Below are positions 1 through 10,912 of a DNA stretch of 64,000 nt, one piece after another. Position numbers and translations under genes: made by a program. The notes below the pieces were generated by a model that saw only the letters and a program-made list of their open reading frames with translations, made no database searches and was not told the DNA's origin. How positions within the stretch are numbered: position 1 is the first letter of the stretch; the number at the start of each line of letters is the position of its first letter. Source of the DNA: Mycobacterium cookii (GTDB lineage: Bacteria; Actinomycetota; Actinomycetes; Mycobacteriales; Mycobacteriaceae); contig NZ_AP022569.1 in assembly GCF_010727945.1 (NCBI RefSeq), positions 3,038,001 through 3,102,000 on the forward strand, read 5' to 3'.

Positions 1-222
1 GAAGTGCTGCCCGTGCATACCGTGGTGATGGCAATGGTGGTGCTGGCCGATGTGCGCGATCTTGAAGCCGGCGAAGAAGACAGTCGTGACGATGAACACG
101 ATGCCCGCCACGATCACGACCCAGGCCGCGAATCGGTAGAGCCAGTACGGTTTGACCGCCACGGTCGCCGGCTCTGTGGCAACCGTGGTCGGTGTGGTTG
201 GGGTTTCTGGTGTTTCGCTCAT
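1..222 (-). CDS. Membrane protein with His-rich tail, partial at left edge
   Basis: The frame is open from an ATG at 222 to the window edge (74 codons visible), so the C-terminus is missing. The N-terminus is Thr/Pro-rich (MSETPETPTTPTT). One strong hydrophobic helix follows (residues about 32-53, around AAWVVIVAGIVFIVTTVFFAG). After it comes a His-rich stretch (IGQHHHCHHHGMHGQHF), which could bind metal. I do not recognise the family. A single-pass protein with its tail outside the membrane is an inference from the hydrophobicity only. Confidence 0.6.
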   Translation of the reverse strand, partial: MSETPETPTTPTTVATEPATVAVKPYWLYRFAAWVVIVAGIVFIVTTVFFAGFKIAHIGQHHHCHHHGMHGQHF

Positions 223-664
223 ACCTGAGATGATCCGACCCCCGCAGCTAGATTCCGCTGGGTACAACTTATGAAACGGCTATGAACGGGGCTGCGATCG
301 GCCTGTAGCCGGACCGTCTGAAATAACGATCGCCGATGCCTGGGTCAGCGGCTGGTGATGTGGCAAACAGTTGTGCGAGATCGGTGCTTCGGGACGCTGC
401 TATCAAGGATGGATTCCGCTGATGTACCAGAGAAGACCGTGTTAGTTGTGGAATTCTGCGTGAGTGTCCGCTGATCACGCGGTTCCGCGGCGGCAGATCC
501 TGCTGGCCGAGTCGACGGCCGCTCTATTGAGCGGAGTCGACCAGATCGAGCGGGCCCGAGCGGAACTGAATGCTGACGCGAAGTAGACGGATGACAACGC
601 GAATCCAGCCGGCAATGCCACCGTGCCATCAACCTGGCTGTAGCAGAAGAGAATCGAGTTGACT
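223..664. other. 442-bp stretch without an intact gene
   Basis: No frame here looks like a complete gene. The plus-strand frame ending at the TAG at 584-586 reads DQIERARAELNADAK at its end. This resembles the tail DQIDQARAELKAVST of the broken regulator gene ending at 3513, so the segment may hold the eroded 3' end of a paralogous large regulator. The last 25 bases carry the purine-rich ribosome-binding region of the SDR gene that follows. The rest shows nothing I can name. Confidence 0.3.
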
Positions 665-1519
665 ATGGCTGGGCGGGTCGAAGGCAAGGTCGCGTTCATC
701 ACTGGGGCGGCCCGCGGTCAAGGCCGAGCGCATGCGGTGCGTTTGGCCCAAGAGGGTGCCGACATTATTGCCATCGACATCTGCCAGCCGATCGAGGGAT
801 TCTTGAACCCGCCGGCTACGCCGGAGAACTTGGCCGAGACCGCGGATATGGTGCGAGGCCACAACCGACGCATTGTCACAGCCGAAATCGACGTACGTGA
901 CTACGACGCCGTCAAAGCCGCAGTGGACAGCGGGGTGCAGCAGCTGGGCCGACTGGATGTCATCGTGGCCAATGCCGGTATCAGCAACGCCGGCAGCGAT
1001 GACGGCGACACACTCGACAAAGTCAGCGAAAAAGACTGGCAGGACATCATCGATGTGAACCTGTCGGGCGTGTGGAAGACCGTGAAAGCCGCTGTGCCGC
1101 ACATCTTGGCGGGCGGCCGCGGGGGTTCGATCGTGCTGACGAGCTCGGTCAACGGGTTCAAGGCCTACAGCAATCTCCATCTTGGTCATTACGTGGCCTC
1201 CAAACATGGTGTCGTTGGCCTCATGCGGGCGTTCGCGGTCGAACTCGGCCAGCACATGATCCGCGTCAACTCGGTGCACCCCACGTTCGTGAACACTCCG
1301 ATGGTGTTAAACGAGGGACTGTACAAGCTGGTCCGTCCCGACCTGATGAATCCCGGCCCCGACGATTTGGCCCCGTTCTGCCAGACGTTCCACACGCTGC
1401 CGATCCCATGGGTGGAGGCGCACGACATCAGCAACGCGGTGCTCTTCCTCGCGTCGGACGAATCCCGCTACATCACCGGTGTCACACTGCCGATCGATGC
1501 GGGCAGCTGCCTCAAGTAA
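665..1519 (+). CDS. Mycofactocin-type SDR family oxidoreductase
   Basis: A short-chain dehydrogenase of about 284 residues, the usual size for the family. It has the nucleotide-binding motif [12 protein letters not shown], the NAG motif (VANAGIS), the active-site Ser in SIVLTSSVNG, the catalytic YxxxK as YVASK, and the SDR tail GVTLPIDAG. The [12 protein letters not shown] signature with an insertion after strand 2 is typical of the mycobacterial subfamily that works with mycofactocin as redox partner. The substrate cannot be read from the sequence. The frame extends to a TTG at 659, but the ATG at 665 sits better behind the GAAGAG stretch. It stands alone, convergent with the serine hydrolase gene. 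Confidence 0.85.
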   Translation: MAGRVEGKVAFITGAARGQGRAHAVRLAQEGADIIAIDICQPIEGFLNPPATPENLAETADMVRGHNRRIVTAEIDVRDYDAVKAAVDSGVQQLGRLDVIVANAGISNAGSDDGDTLDKVSEKDWQDIIDVNLSGVWKTVKAAVPHILAGGRGGSIVLTSSVNGFKAYSNLHLGHYVASKHGVVGLMRAFAVELGQHMIRVNSVHPTFVNTPMVLNEGLYKLVRPDLMNPGPDDLAPFCQTFHTLPIPWVEAHDISNAVLFLASDESRYITGVTLPIDAGSCLK

Positions 1520-1573
1520 TTGCGCCTCCAATGCGCCGTAATCTGCGTCGGTTGTTAACTGGGCCTTGGGAGC

Positions 1574-3160
1574 TCATCGGAGGGCGAGGGCTGCCGCCGT
1601 AGCCACATCACCTCGCAAGTACGCGATTGGCGGATCCTCTCGCGGATCGATCGCGCTCGTGAGCAAAACGACGTAGGTATCCGAGCGTGGGTCCATCCAC
1701 AGCGAGGTTCCGGTAAAGCCGGTGTGGCCGAAGCTGCCGATAGGAAAGATCATGCCTCGCGTACCGGAATAGGCGGTGTCGATATCCCAGCCGAAGCCAC
1801 GTAGGTTTTGTCCCCTGATCGCCGGATAGTGCGGGGCGAGTAGCGGATCGTATGTGTTCGGTGTTTTCGCGATGGCTTCTTGGGCGGCGTTGTTGGCTGC
1901 CTCAATTTGCCCAGCGGTATGTCCGGGCTGCTCAGGAGTCGTCATCAACTCCAGCGTTGCCTGCTTCAGCGGAAACTTGCTCGGGCGGCCCGCCAGCCGA
2001 TCAAGCAGCGCCTGCGCATAGATGCTGACGTCGTGCACCGTCGAGAACACACCGGCATGCCCGGCCACCCCACCCATGCGGCGCGTCGACGGGTCAAACA
2101 CAACGCCCCGAAGCAAGAAATCGAAATCGGGATTCTTGCCTGGATCGTTCCTGCTTTCGTCGTCATGTGTCGTCGGTGCGATGCGCGACAACAGACTCGT
2201 GCTCCACGTGCCCGCAGGACAATCCCCTGACATGCCCCCTAGTGGCGCGGGGGCCCAGCCAATCGCAGCTCCCCGCAGCACATGTGGGCCACATGCTTTA
2301 GCCGGGGGAAGATAGCGGGTTTCTTCCATACCAAGCGGCGCAAAGACATTCTGTTGAACGTAAACATCTTCCGGCTCGCCAGTGACTTTCTCGATCAGCG
2401 CGCCAAGCAGAATGAAGTTGATGTCGGCGTAGTTGAAAACCTCGCCGGGCTCCGACTGCAGCGGCATCGTGAGGGCACGGAAAATGCCTTCTCGCTTGTC
2501 GGCTCCGCCCAGTCCCCATGGATCGTCGAGGCGTACGTCTTCCGGTTCGCCTGAAGTGTGCGTCAGCAACATGCGAACCGTCACCATTGCACGTTGTGGA
2601 TCGTTGCCCGTGTTGAAGTCAGGCAAATACGTCTGCACGGGGTCGTCGAATACAACCTTGCCTTGTTCGTAAAGCTGCATGACCGCGGTCGCGGTTGCGA
2701 GCGGCTTCGTCAACGATGCGATGTCGAAAATCGTGTCCTCGGTCATCGGCTCCGCGGGCGCAGGCGATCCATCCAGCCCCGATTCGCCGGCAAGCTTGCG
2801 CAAGCCGTACGCCTGTTGGAAATCGACATTGCCGCCATGGCCGATCGCCACCACGCCACCTGGCACCGTCCGTGCCGCAATCGCATCGTTCATCAGCTTG
2901 GAGACCGTTACGAAATCCGGTGCGGCAGCCGCATTGGGCGCCGGTGGCGCAGGCGGGGGCACCGCTGCGGGCGCCGGCATCGGCGCAGGTACCGCAACTG
3001 GCACCGGCATTGCCTGCGGGCTGTCCTTCAGGGCTGTGCGCGCTGCACCGCCGCACGAGGCGACCGCCGCGAGAGTAAGCGAGACAATTGCAACAGCAAC
3101 TGCCTTTCGCAGCGATGGCCCCGTGCTCGTAGTCCGCCTGCCGTCATGAGCATCGCTCAC
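1574..3160 (-). CDS. Serine hydrolase of the beta-lactamase / class C PBP family, lipoprotein
   Basis: A 528-residue protein from a GTG at 3160. The N-terminus has a basic stretch, a hydrophobic core and a lipobox-like LAAVASC, so it is probably a lipid-anchored exported protein. An Ala/Pro-rich linker of about 40 residues (MPVPVAVPAPMPAPA) follows. The catalytic domain has SxxK as SLTK (in DIASLTKPLA), a YADIN motif at the second conserved position, and HTGFTG as the third motif. These place it among beta-lactamase-like esterases and peptidases rather than proving antibiotic hydrolysis. The gene is monocistronic. The start is uncertain because the codon is GTG. Confidence 0.85.
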   Translation of the reverse strand: MSDAHDGRRTTSTGPSLRKAVAVAIVSLTLAAVASCGGAARTALKDSPQAMPVPVAVPAPMPAPAAVPPPAPPAPNAAAAPDFVTVSKLMNDAIAARTVPGGVVAIGHGGNVDFQQAYGLRKLAGESGLDGSPAPAEPMTEDTIFDIASLTKPLATATAVMQLYEQGKVVFDDPVQTYLPDFNTGNDPQRAMVTVRMLLTHTSGEPEDVRLDDPWGLGGADKREGIFRALTMPLQSEPGEVFNYADINFILLGALIEKVTGEPEDVYVQQNVFAPLGMEETRYLPPAKACGPHVLRGAAIGWAPAPLGGMSGDCPAGTWSTSLLSRIAPTTHDDESRNDPGKNPDFDFLLRGVVFDPSTRRMGGVAGHAGVFSTVHDVSIYAQALLDRLAGRPSKFPLKQATLELMTTPEQPGHTAGQIEAANNAAQEAIAKTPNTYDPLLAPHYPAIRGQNLRGFGWDIDTAYSGTRGMIFPIGSFGHTGFTGTSLWMDPRSDTYVVLLTSAIDPREDPPIAYLRGDVATAAALALR

Positions 3161-3189
3161 GCCAACATCGTGTCACCACTAGCCGGCCA

Positions 3190-3513
3190 GCGTGCGCCAA
3201 TCGGCGGCCGCACAGCTCGCTGTTCGGCACGGATTCTTGCGATGTCCCCCCGACCGTCCTCACCGCGCTGTTGGACCGGCTCGGACGCTACGACCCGGCG
3301 GCGGTCATCGCGGGTTTCGCCGTCGATCCCCTCAGCACGGCGGGCTTTCCCGAGATCACCACGACCATCAGCCACCTGCGTGACGTCCTCGGCGACCCGA
3401 CCTACGAATCGTTGGCCCGCAAGGGGGAGACGATGACCATCGCCGAGATTGTGATGCACGCCTACGACCAAATCGACCAGGCCCGAGCAGAACTCAAGGC
3501 CGTATCGACATAG
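3190..3513 (+). pseudogene. 3' remnant of a large ATPase/cyclase-type regulator
   Basis: An open stretch of about 105 codons without a convincing start or ribosome-binding site. It reads LLDRLGRYDPAAVIAGF, VLGDPTYESLARKGETM and finally YDQIDQARAELKAVST. From memory this matches the C-terminal end of the large mycobacterial AAA-ATPase proteins that are often annotated as adenylate/guanylate cyclase or LuxR regulators. The catalytic and ATPase parts are absent. It is therefore called a decayed 3' end. A search for full-length relatives ending in this tail would confirm or refute the call. Confidence 0.55.
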
Positions 3514-3516
3514 CCG

Positions 3517-4653
3517 CTACGGCTCCGACCAAGGTTTGAACGGGTTGACCGCGAATTGGATCACCCGGTACGGAGCCCGCGCCTGCGGGTCACTGTTGTG
3601 CCACTGGCTGACGAACACCCGCAGCTCGTCCAGCGTCGAACCCGGCGAAATGTAGCCGCCGTACGGCTGGGCCAGTCGGTTGTCGTGCGGCGACGGCAGG
3701 CTTTCGGCGGGTTCGGGCCACTCGTCGTGCTGGACGACCGTGGTGACCGGTGCGCTGCCCAGCGAGGTCGGGTCGTCAGCCACCCGCACTTCCATGTTGC
3801 CGGTGCTGGAATTGAAATACGACAACACCGACTTGCCATCGATCTGGGTGAAGCTGATCTCACCAATCGTGTCGCCCCACAACGGTGTTGGCGTCCTACC
3901 CCAGCCCCCGCCGGGTCCCGACGCCCAGCCTTGCCACCGGGAGCGGTCGCCGAAATTGTGCGGCGCGACCCGGTAGAGCACCGCCGGCTGGCTGCGGTCG
4001 AAGTTGTCGGCGACGATGTAAACCCAGCCGGTCTGCGACTCGGGTGTCGGTATCGGGTCGTAGTAGCCGCTGACCTGCGACTGCTGCCCGTCCGCGTAAC
4101 CGCCGTCGCGAACCGACCCCGGGACGGTCTGCCAAAGACCATGTGTCGGTTCGGCTTTGACCAGACGTGAGCTCTGTGGCACCAGGTCTTTGGTGGTGGT
4201 CACCAGCAAGTAGTTCTGCCGGTTGATCTGTACGACACCGGCCGGTAGCTGCGAATCGCCCGGCGGCGTCGGGTCGGCCAGCAGCGGCTCGGTGACGCCG
4301 GTGACCCCGGTATATTTCACGCCGTCCGGGTCGTCGACCGACGACGTGTCGACCCGTAACGCGATCGGCGAATAGTAGCCACCGAAGCCGACGCCCTGGC
4401 CAGCAAAGCTGTCGCCGCAGACCTGTTCGACCTGGGTCGGAAATTCGATGAACACGCACAGGTCGGTGGCCCCGATGCCGTATTCGCCGGTGGGTGTGCC
4501 GGTTCCGGCGGTCGGGCCGATCCGGATCACCTCGCCGGGCGCCAGCGGTGGCAGCACCGGCTGAGGCATCGGCGCGGGCGGGTCGGCGTGCGCGAACGAG
4601 ACCCCTTGGCAGACAAGCAGGACGGCGATCAGCGACGATCGCGCCAGGTTCAC
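3517..4653 (-). CDS. Exported DUF4185 protein (Rv3707c-like)
   Basis: About 378 residues from a GTG at 4653. An N-terminal signal peptide (LARSSLIAVLLVCQGVSFAHA) is followed by a Pro-rich stretch and a DUF4185 domain. That fold is probably a beta-propeller, with repeated Trp/Gly/Tyr-rich strands such as GFGGYYSPIAL, GWVYIVADNFDR and PYGGYISPGSTLDELRVFVSQW. No catalytic function is established for the family. The frame extends upstream into asd, but the GTG lies just past the asd stop (4661-4663) and gives a clean signal peptide. It is the last gene of the ask-asd operon. A second DUF4185 gene lies at 13171-14361. Confidence 0.85.
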   Translation of the reverse strand: MNLARSSLIAVLLVCQGVSFAHADPPAPMPQPVLPPLAPGEVIRIGPTAGTGTPTGEYGIGATDLCVFIEFPTQVEQVCGDSFAGQGVGFGGYYSPIALRVDTSSVDDPDGVKYTGVTGVTEPLLADPTPPGDSQLPAGVVQINRQNYLLVTTTKDLVPQSSRLVKAEPTHGLWQTVPGSVRDGGYADGQQSQVSGYYDPIPTPESQTGWVYIVADNFDRSQPAVLYRVAPHNFGDRSRWQGWASGPGGGWGRTPTPLWGDTIGEISFTQIDGKSVLSYFNSSTGNMEVRVADDPTSLGSAPVTTVVQHDEWPEPAESLPSPHDNRLAQPYGGYISPGSTLDELRVFVSQWHNSDPQARAPYRVIQFAVNPFKPWSEP

Positions 4654-4660
4654 CCGCGAG

Positions 4661-6963
<2,303 letters not shown>

Positions 6964-7049
6964 TGTTGCTCTTTCAGGTCAGGAGGGTACTGGTGAGTAA
7001 TAGTCGACAAACAGAATACTTGCGCCGGCGTCGGGCGTTCACCGCCGTC

Positions 7050-9686
7050 TTAGTCGCCGCGGCCCCGGCGGATGACCAGCGCCAGTCCCTCGCGATCGGT
7101 GACGTCGAGCTTGATGCAGGCCCGGTAGATGTGGCCTTCCACGGTGCGGGTCGAGACGACCAGCCGGTCCGCGATGTCACGGTTGCTCAGCCCCTGCGAG
7201 ACGAAGCTGGCGATCTCACGCTCGCGGGGGCTCAACGGCAACGGCTGCGACGCCATCTCCAGGGCCGGTGTGTGCACACCGCCGCAGGCCGCCGCGAGCC
7301 GGTCCGCGGTGGCGGCGCAGTCTTGGGCATGGCGGCGATCGTCGGCCGCCCGGAACAACGCCGCTGCTTGGGCGGCCGCGTCCGCGGCCGACAGCAGCGC
7401 CCCAATCGATTCGAATTGCTCTGCAGCCGAACACAATTCATCGGCATCAGACGAAAGCAGGGCGGCCCCGTAGGTGGCCAGCGGCGCGGCCAGCCGCCCG
7501 CCGATGGTGTGCGCGATGTCGACCAGACGCTGCAGCGAGGTGAGGTCGCCGAATCGGGCCGCGTCATGCAGGGCGACCATCTCCACGGCCCGTTGGCCCG
7601 AATCCCGGGCCAGGTCGGCTGCTTCCAGGGCACGCGATATCGCCCCGCTGACGTGGCCTTCTGCGGCGGCGAGCCACGCCTCGACGAGGCGGAACTGCGG
7701 TTCGAACACCGCCACGTGGCGGCCGACCTTGCCGCGCAGTTCGTTGACCGTCTTCGCTGCGGCGTCGACATTGCCCAGTACGCAATGGGATTGCGCCAGC
7801 AGCATCGCGGCCGGGAAGCTCCACGACGCCGCGGACTCCGCCGCCAACGCCGCGACGGTTTCCTCCATCCGGGGCGCGGCCAGATCGAATCGGCCCCGGG
7901 CGACTTCCACGGCGCCCAACAGGATGTTGGACATGCCCCAGGCGAGGTACTGACCGGGCGAGGAGATCTGGCCGATGTGCCCGGAGCGTGCCTCGGCGTC
8001 GTCGAACTCCCCGGCCAGTGTCAACGCGCGAATCTCGCCGAACATCGTGGGGTAGCGCAGCAGGCTGTCGAGCTCGTTCTCGATCTGGCGCCCGCGTTCG
8101 ACGATCGCTGCCGCATCGTCCACCCGGCCGGCCAGCGCCGCCGCCAGCGTCCCGCCGAACACCGCCCAGATGAGCGCCCACGGTGATGCCGTCGCGTCGT
8201 CCAGCACTCGCTGCGACGCGACCGCGGCCTCGTCGAGCAGGTTCTCAAAGGCCCGGGTCGCCGACGCGACCCCCTCGACGACAAGCCGCAGCGCCGGGTG
8301 GCTGACTCGTCGCTGCAGCAGGTGCAGCACTTCGTCAGCCCGTGCGGCGTCGCCCATCGACCAGTGCAGGTTCGCGATTCGCGCCATGCCCCAGCGCACC
8401 AGCTCCAGCTCGTTCATGCTGTCCGGGTCGAACGCGTTCAGGACGTCTTCCGCCTCGGCCGCCCGGCCCTGCCACAGCAGTGACCGCGCCAGCAGTTCGC
8501 TGGCCACCAGCCCGCCGCCGCGCTCCACCGAGGCGCGCGCGAGGCGTTCACCCAGGGTGATGTTCGTCAGTGCGATGGCGTCGTGCGCGGCGGCGGCGAA
8601 CAGCTCGCTGTCGGCGGTCGAGTCGCTGTCCAGGGCCAATTCCGCCAGCCGAATGCGTTGTGCCGGTGCGTGAACCGGCTGCTGATGCATCGCGGAGAAG
8701 AGTTCGCCCTTGAGGCGACGGGTGGCAGCGCGGCCGAGTCCACGCCGAATCACTTCGCCGTAGAGGGGATGGGTGAATCGGACGTCCAGTGTGTGCGAGT
8801 CCTCCACGACGCGGATCAAGCCGCGCCGCTCGACGCCCTCGACGGTGTCGGGCCCGACCAGGGTCGACAGGGTGTCCAGGGACAGCGGTTCCGCGAAGGC
8901 CAGTAGCTGCAGGGTGTGCGCCTCGTCCTCGGGCAGCTGCTCGATACGCGCGTCGAGCAGCGAGGCGAGCTCGGACGTCACCGCGGTGCGCCCGCGCAGC
9001 TGCCAGACACCGCGCACCTGCCGAAGGGTGCCCGCTTCCAGCGCACCCTCGACGAGATGCCGGATGTACAGTGCGTTGCCGCACGATGCCGTCCACATCA
9101 AATCGCCGGACAGGCCCTCCAGCCGACCGCCGAGCGCCTCCTCGACGAGGGCCAGGCACTGCGTCTTGCTGAACGGTGTCAGCCTCAGCCGTTTGAGGTA
9201 CCCGTCCTTCCACAACGATGTGATCGCATCGGGAACGGTTTCCCCGTCGCGGACCGCCGCCACGATTCGCACGGATCCTTCCAGCGCCAGCTGGTGCACC
9301 AGCGTCGCCGAGAGGTGGTCGAGCAGGTGCGCGTCGTCGACGCCGATGATCGAATGCTCGGCGCTGCGGATTGTTTCGCGCGCAGCGGCCAACCCGGCGA
9401 TCGGATCCCGCGACGCCGCCGGGCCGACCAGATGCGCGAAGACGCCCAACGGAATCGACCGGGCCGACTCGGTCCCCGCCACCCAGTGCACCGGCGTCGG
9501 CAGCGACTGGGTGACCGCCCGCGCCAAGGTGGTCTTGCCCACCCCGGCGTCCCCGAACAGCACGATTCCGGCGAAGTCCTGCGTCCCGGCCAGAGCCGAG
9601 CGAATAGTGCCGAATTCGTCTTCCCGGCGCACGATCGGCCAGGACCGAGTGTCCACGACCAGCGATGATACCGCTATTCCGGACAT
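7050..9686 (-). CDS. LAL-type LuxR family ATPase regulator
   Basis: A large regulator of about 880-900 residues. Near the N-terminus is an AAA/STAND-type ATPase with Walker A GDAGVGKTTLAR and Walker B IIGVDDAHLL. A long helical-repeat middle region follows. The C-terminal LuxR helix-turn-helix is LSPREREIASFVSQGLSNRD and onward. Members bind DNA as NTP-dependent activators. The start is unclear: ATG 9686 lies in the loop of a perfect inverted repeat (9670-9704), GTG 9656 lies just downstream of it, and upstream in-frame codons also exist. It lies downstream of the C1 peptidase gene on the same strand and is the obvious candidate regulator of the neighbouring peptidase block. Confidence 0.88.
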   Translation of the reverse strand: MSGIAVSSLVVDTRSWPIVRREDEFGTIRSALAGTQDFAGIVLFGDAGVGKTTLARAVTQSLPTPVHWVAGTESARSIPLGVFAHLVGPAASRDPIAGLAAARETIRSAEHSIIGVDDAHLLDHLSATLVHQLALEGSVRIVAAVRDGETVPDAITSLWKDGYLKRLRLTPFSKTQCLALVEEALGGRLEGLSGDLMWTASCGNALYIRHLVEGALEAGTLRQVRGVWQLRGRTAVTSELASLLDARIEQLPEDEAHTLQLLAFAEPLSLDTLSTLVGPDTVEGVERRGLIRVVEDSHTLDVRFTHPLYGEVIRRGLGRAATRRLKGELFSAMHQQPVHAPAQRIRLAELALDSDSTADSELFAAAAHDAIALTNITLGERLARASVERGGGLVASELLARSLLWQGRAAEAEDVLNAFDPDSMNELELVRWGMARIANLHWSMGDAARADEVLHLLQRRVSHPALRLVVEGVASATRAFENLLDEAAVASQRVLDDATASPWALIWAVFGGTLAAALAGRVDDAAAIVERGRQIENELDSLLRYPTMFGEIRALTLAGEFDDAEARSGHIGQISSPGQYLAWGMSNILLGAVEVARGRFDLAAPRMEETVAALAAESAASWSFPAAMLLAQSHCVLGNVDAAAKTVNELRGKVGRHVAVFEPQFRLVEAWLAAAEGHVSGAISRALEAADLARDSGQRAVEMVALHDAARFGDLTSLQRLVDIAHTIGGRLAAPLATYGAALLSSDADELCSAAEQFESIGALLSAADAAAQAAALFRAADDRRHAQDCAATADRLAAACGGVHTPALEMASQPLPLSPREREIASFVSQGLSNRDIADRLVVSTRTVEGHIYRACIKLDVTDREGLALVIRRGRGD

Positions 9687-9704
9687 CGAGTCCGGAATAG
9701 CGGT
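9670..9704. promoter_or_regulatory. Perfect 14-bp inverted repeat between C1 peptidase and luxR-type gene
   Basis: Arms 9670-9683 (ACCGCTATTCCGGA) and 9691-9704 are exact reverse complements around a 7-base loop. The repeat lies 35 bases past the stop of the C1 peptidase gene and overlaps the possible starts of the LuxR-type gene. There is no T-run on either side. It could be a terminator of the I-shaped type seen in mycobacteria, an operator, or a hairpin masking the translation start. Confidence 0.6.
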
Positions 9705-9738
9705 CCTCGTCACAAGCGGTGCGCCGCAGGGTCGCCGG

Positions 9739-10578
9739 TCACGACGACACCGCCTGGATCGCCCAGAAGTCACTGGCCAAGTGCGCGTGGCTGATCGGTG
9801 AGCTGTCGGCGCTCGCCTTGGACCCGGTCAGGTACTGGTAGGGCATGTAGAAGTAGCCGTGGTCACCCCACGACTGGCCCCACGAGTTGCGAACGATGAC
9901 GTGGCGCTCGGGATCCGAATAGCCGACGGCAAGGACTGCGTGGCCGCCGACAACGGACTCACCCGCCTTGGGCAGCGGCATCACGCCGGTGCGCGCGACG
10001 GCCTGGGATTCGAAACTCTCGTACACGGTGAAACCGAACACGACCGACAGATTCGACGCGATCGCGTCTTTGAGGTCGCCCAGCGATTGGATCGACTCGT
10101 ATTGAACCGCTTTATCTTTCGTCGCGGCGACGTAGCAGCGCCGCGGCGGCTTCACCGCGAACATCCCGGTGTCGTAGGGCCACAGGGTCTCCGGGCACAC
10201 CCCTTCGGTGTTCACGACCTTGATGCCGTCCCTGATGACCGCGCCCGAGTCGCTGGACACCGTGCCTTCCAGCGCACGTTCGTTGTAGTAGACGAACAAC
10301 CGAGACGGCACGAAATCGGGCAACCCCTGACGGTCCCGCTCGTACTCCATCGCGCCGGCGATCGCGTTACCGGTGCATGAGCCGAGCTGGCCCTGGTCGT
10401 AGACCGGCGGCATCGACGGCCGCAGGTCGTGCTCGGGGGGCAGGCTCGTGAGCCTCGGCGCATACATCCTGTCCCGGGCGTCCGGCAGCTGCGGCCGCCA
10501 GCCATAGCCGCGCACATGGCTCCAATCCTGCTCCTGCTCAACAGTTTTGATGGGACGAGCCTCTCGTAGAACGGTCAT
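9739..10578 (-). CDS. Papain-like C1 family cysteine peptidase
   Basis: A 279-residue protein with the full papain active-site set. The oxyanion Gln and catalytic Cys are in DQGQLGSCTGNA (about Gln62 and Cys68). The catalytic His is in GGHAVLAVGY (about His213), and the Asn in VRNSWGQSWGDHGYFYMPY (about Asn231). No signal peptide or long pro-domain is visible, so it is probably cytosolic or exported by another route. The ATG at 10578 has a strong AGGAGG six bases upstream. Substrate unknown. It is divergent from the G1 peptidase gene across 334 bp that carry a shared sequence element. Confidence 0.88.
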   Translation of the reverse strand: MTVLREARPIKTVEQEQDWSHVRGYGWRPQLPDARDRMYAPRLTSLPPEHDLRPSMPPVYDQGQLGSCTGNAIAGAMEYERDRQGLPDFVPSRLFVYYNERALEGTVSSDSGAVIRDGIKVVNTEGVCPETLWPYDTGMFAVKPPRRCYVAATKDKAVQYESIQSLGDLKDAIASNLSVVFGFTVYESFESQAVARTGVMPLPKAGESVVGGHAVLAVGYSDPERHVIVRNSWGQSWGDHGYFYMPYQYLTGSKASADSSPISHAHLASDFWAIQAVSS

Positions 10579-10634
10579 TGCATCCTCCTATTGTTGTGAT
10601 GATCCATTGACCGTAAAAACATCGGCTACCCAGC

Positions 10635-10655
10635 GGCTTGCGTACCCGACTACCC
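10635..10655 (-). promoter_or_regulatory. 21-bp element, copy C, upstream of C1 peptidase gene
   Basis: Reads GGGTAG, four variable bases, GTACGC, then AAGCC on the minus strand, ending 57 bases before the ATG at 10578. It matches 13 of the 17 fixed positions of the copies at 10733 and 11959. It faces the C1 peptidase gene just as the other copies face theirs. Confidence 0.45.
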
Positions 10656-10732
10656 GACTTCTGGGCCGGTCGGGGACATCGCCACGAGTAGTACGCGGTC
10701 GACAGGTACCGGCGTTTTCCCGGCCCAACAAC

Positions 10733-10753
10733 GAGTAGGGCGCTACGCGTGCC
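10733..10753 (+). promoter_or_regulatory. 21-bp element, copy A, upstream of G1 peptidase gene
   Basis: Reads GAGTAG-N4-CTACGC-GTGCC, with a palindromic core GTAG-N4-CTAC. It ends 160 bases before the ATG at 10913. All 17 fixed positions are identical to copy B at 11959-11979, while the four spacer bases differ, as expected for a protein-binding site. Confidence 0.55.
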
Positions 10754-10912
10754 TTCGTTCGCCGGCCCGAGCAGCGTTGTCCGCACCAAGACGGCCGATG
10801 AGTTAAGGCGACGAAGGAAAGCACCTGGCCACCGGACGCGGCGGTCCGCCAACCCGGCGGTCGTCGACCAAAGATGCTGTAGCAGAACACGAAACAGGAT
10901 AGGAGTATCGAA

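Larger units (their letters stand above)
10579..10912. other. Divergent intergenic region of the two peptidase genes
   Basis: 334 bp between two divergent starts, so it must hold both promoters. It contains one copy of the 21-bp element on each strand (listed separately), a shortened look-alike GAGTAG-TACGCG at 10686-10697, and good ribosome-binding sites at both ends. On the minus strand the 8-mer GTCGGGTA occurs twice in tandem within the element. No further gene is seen. Confidence 0.6.
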
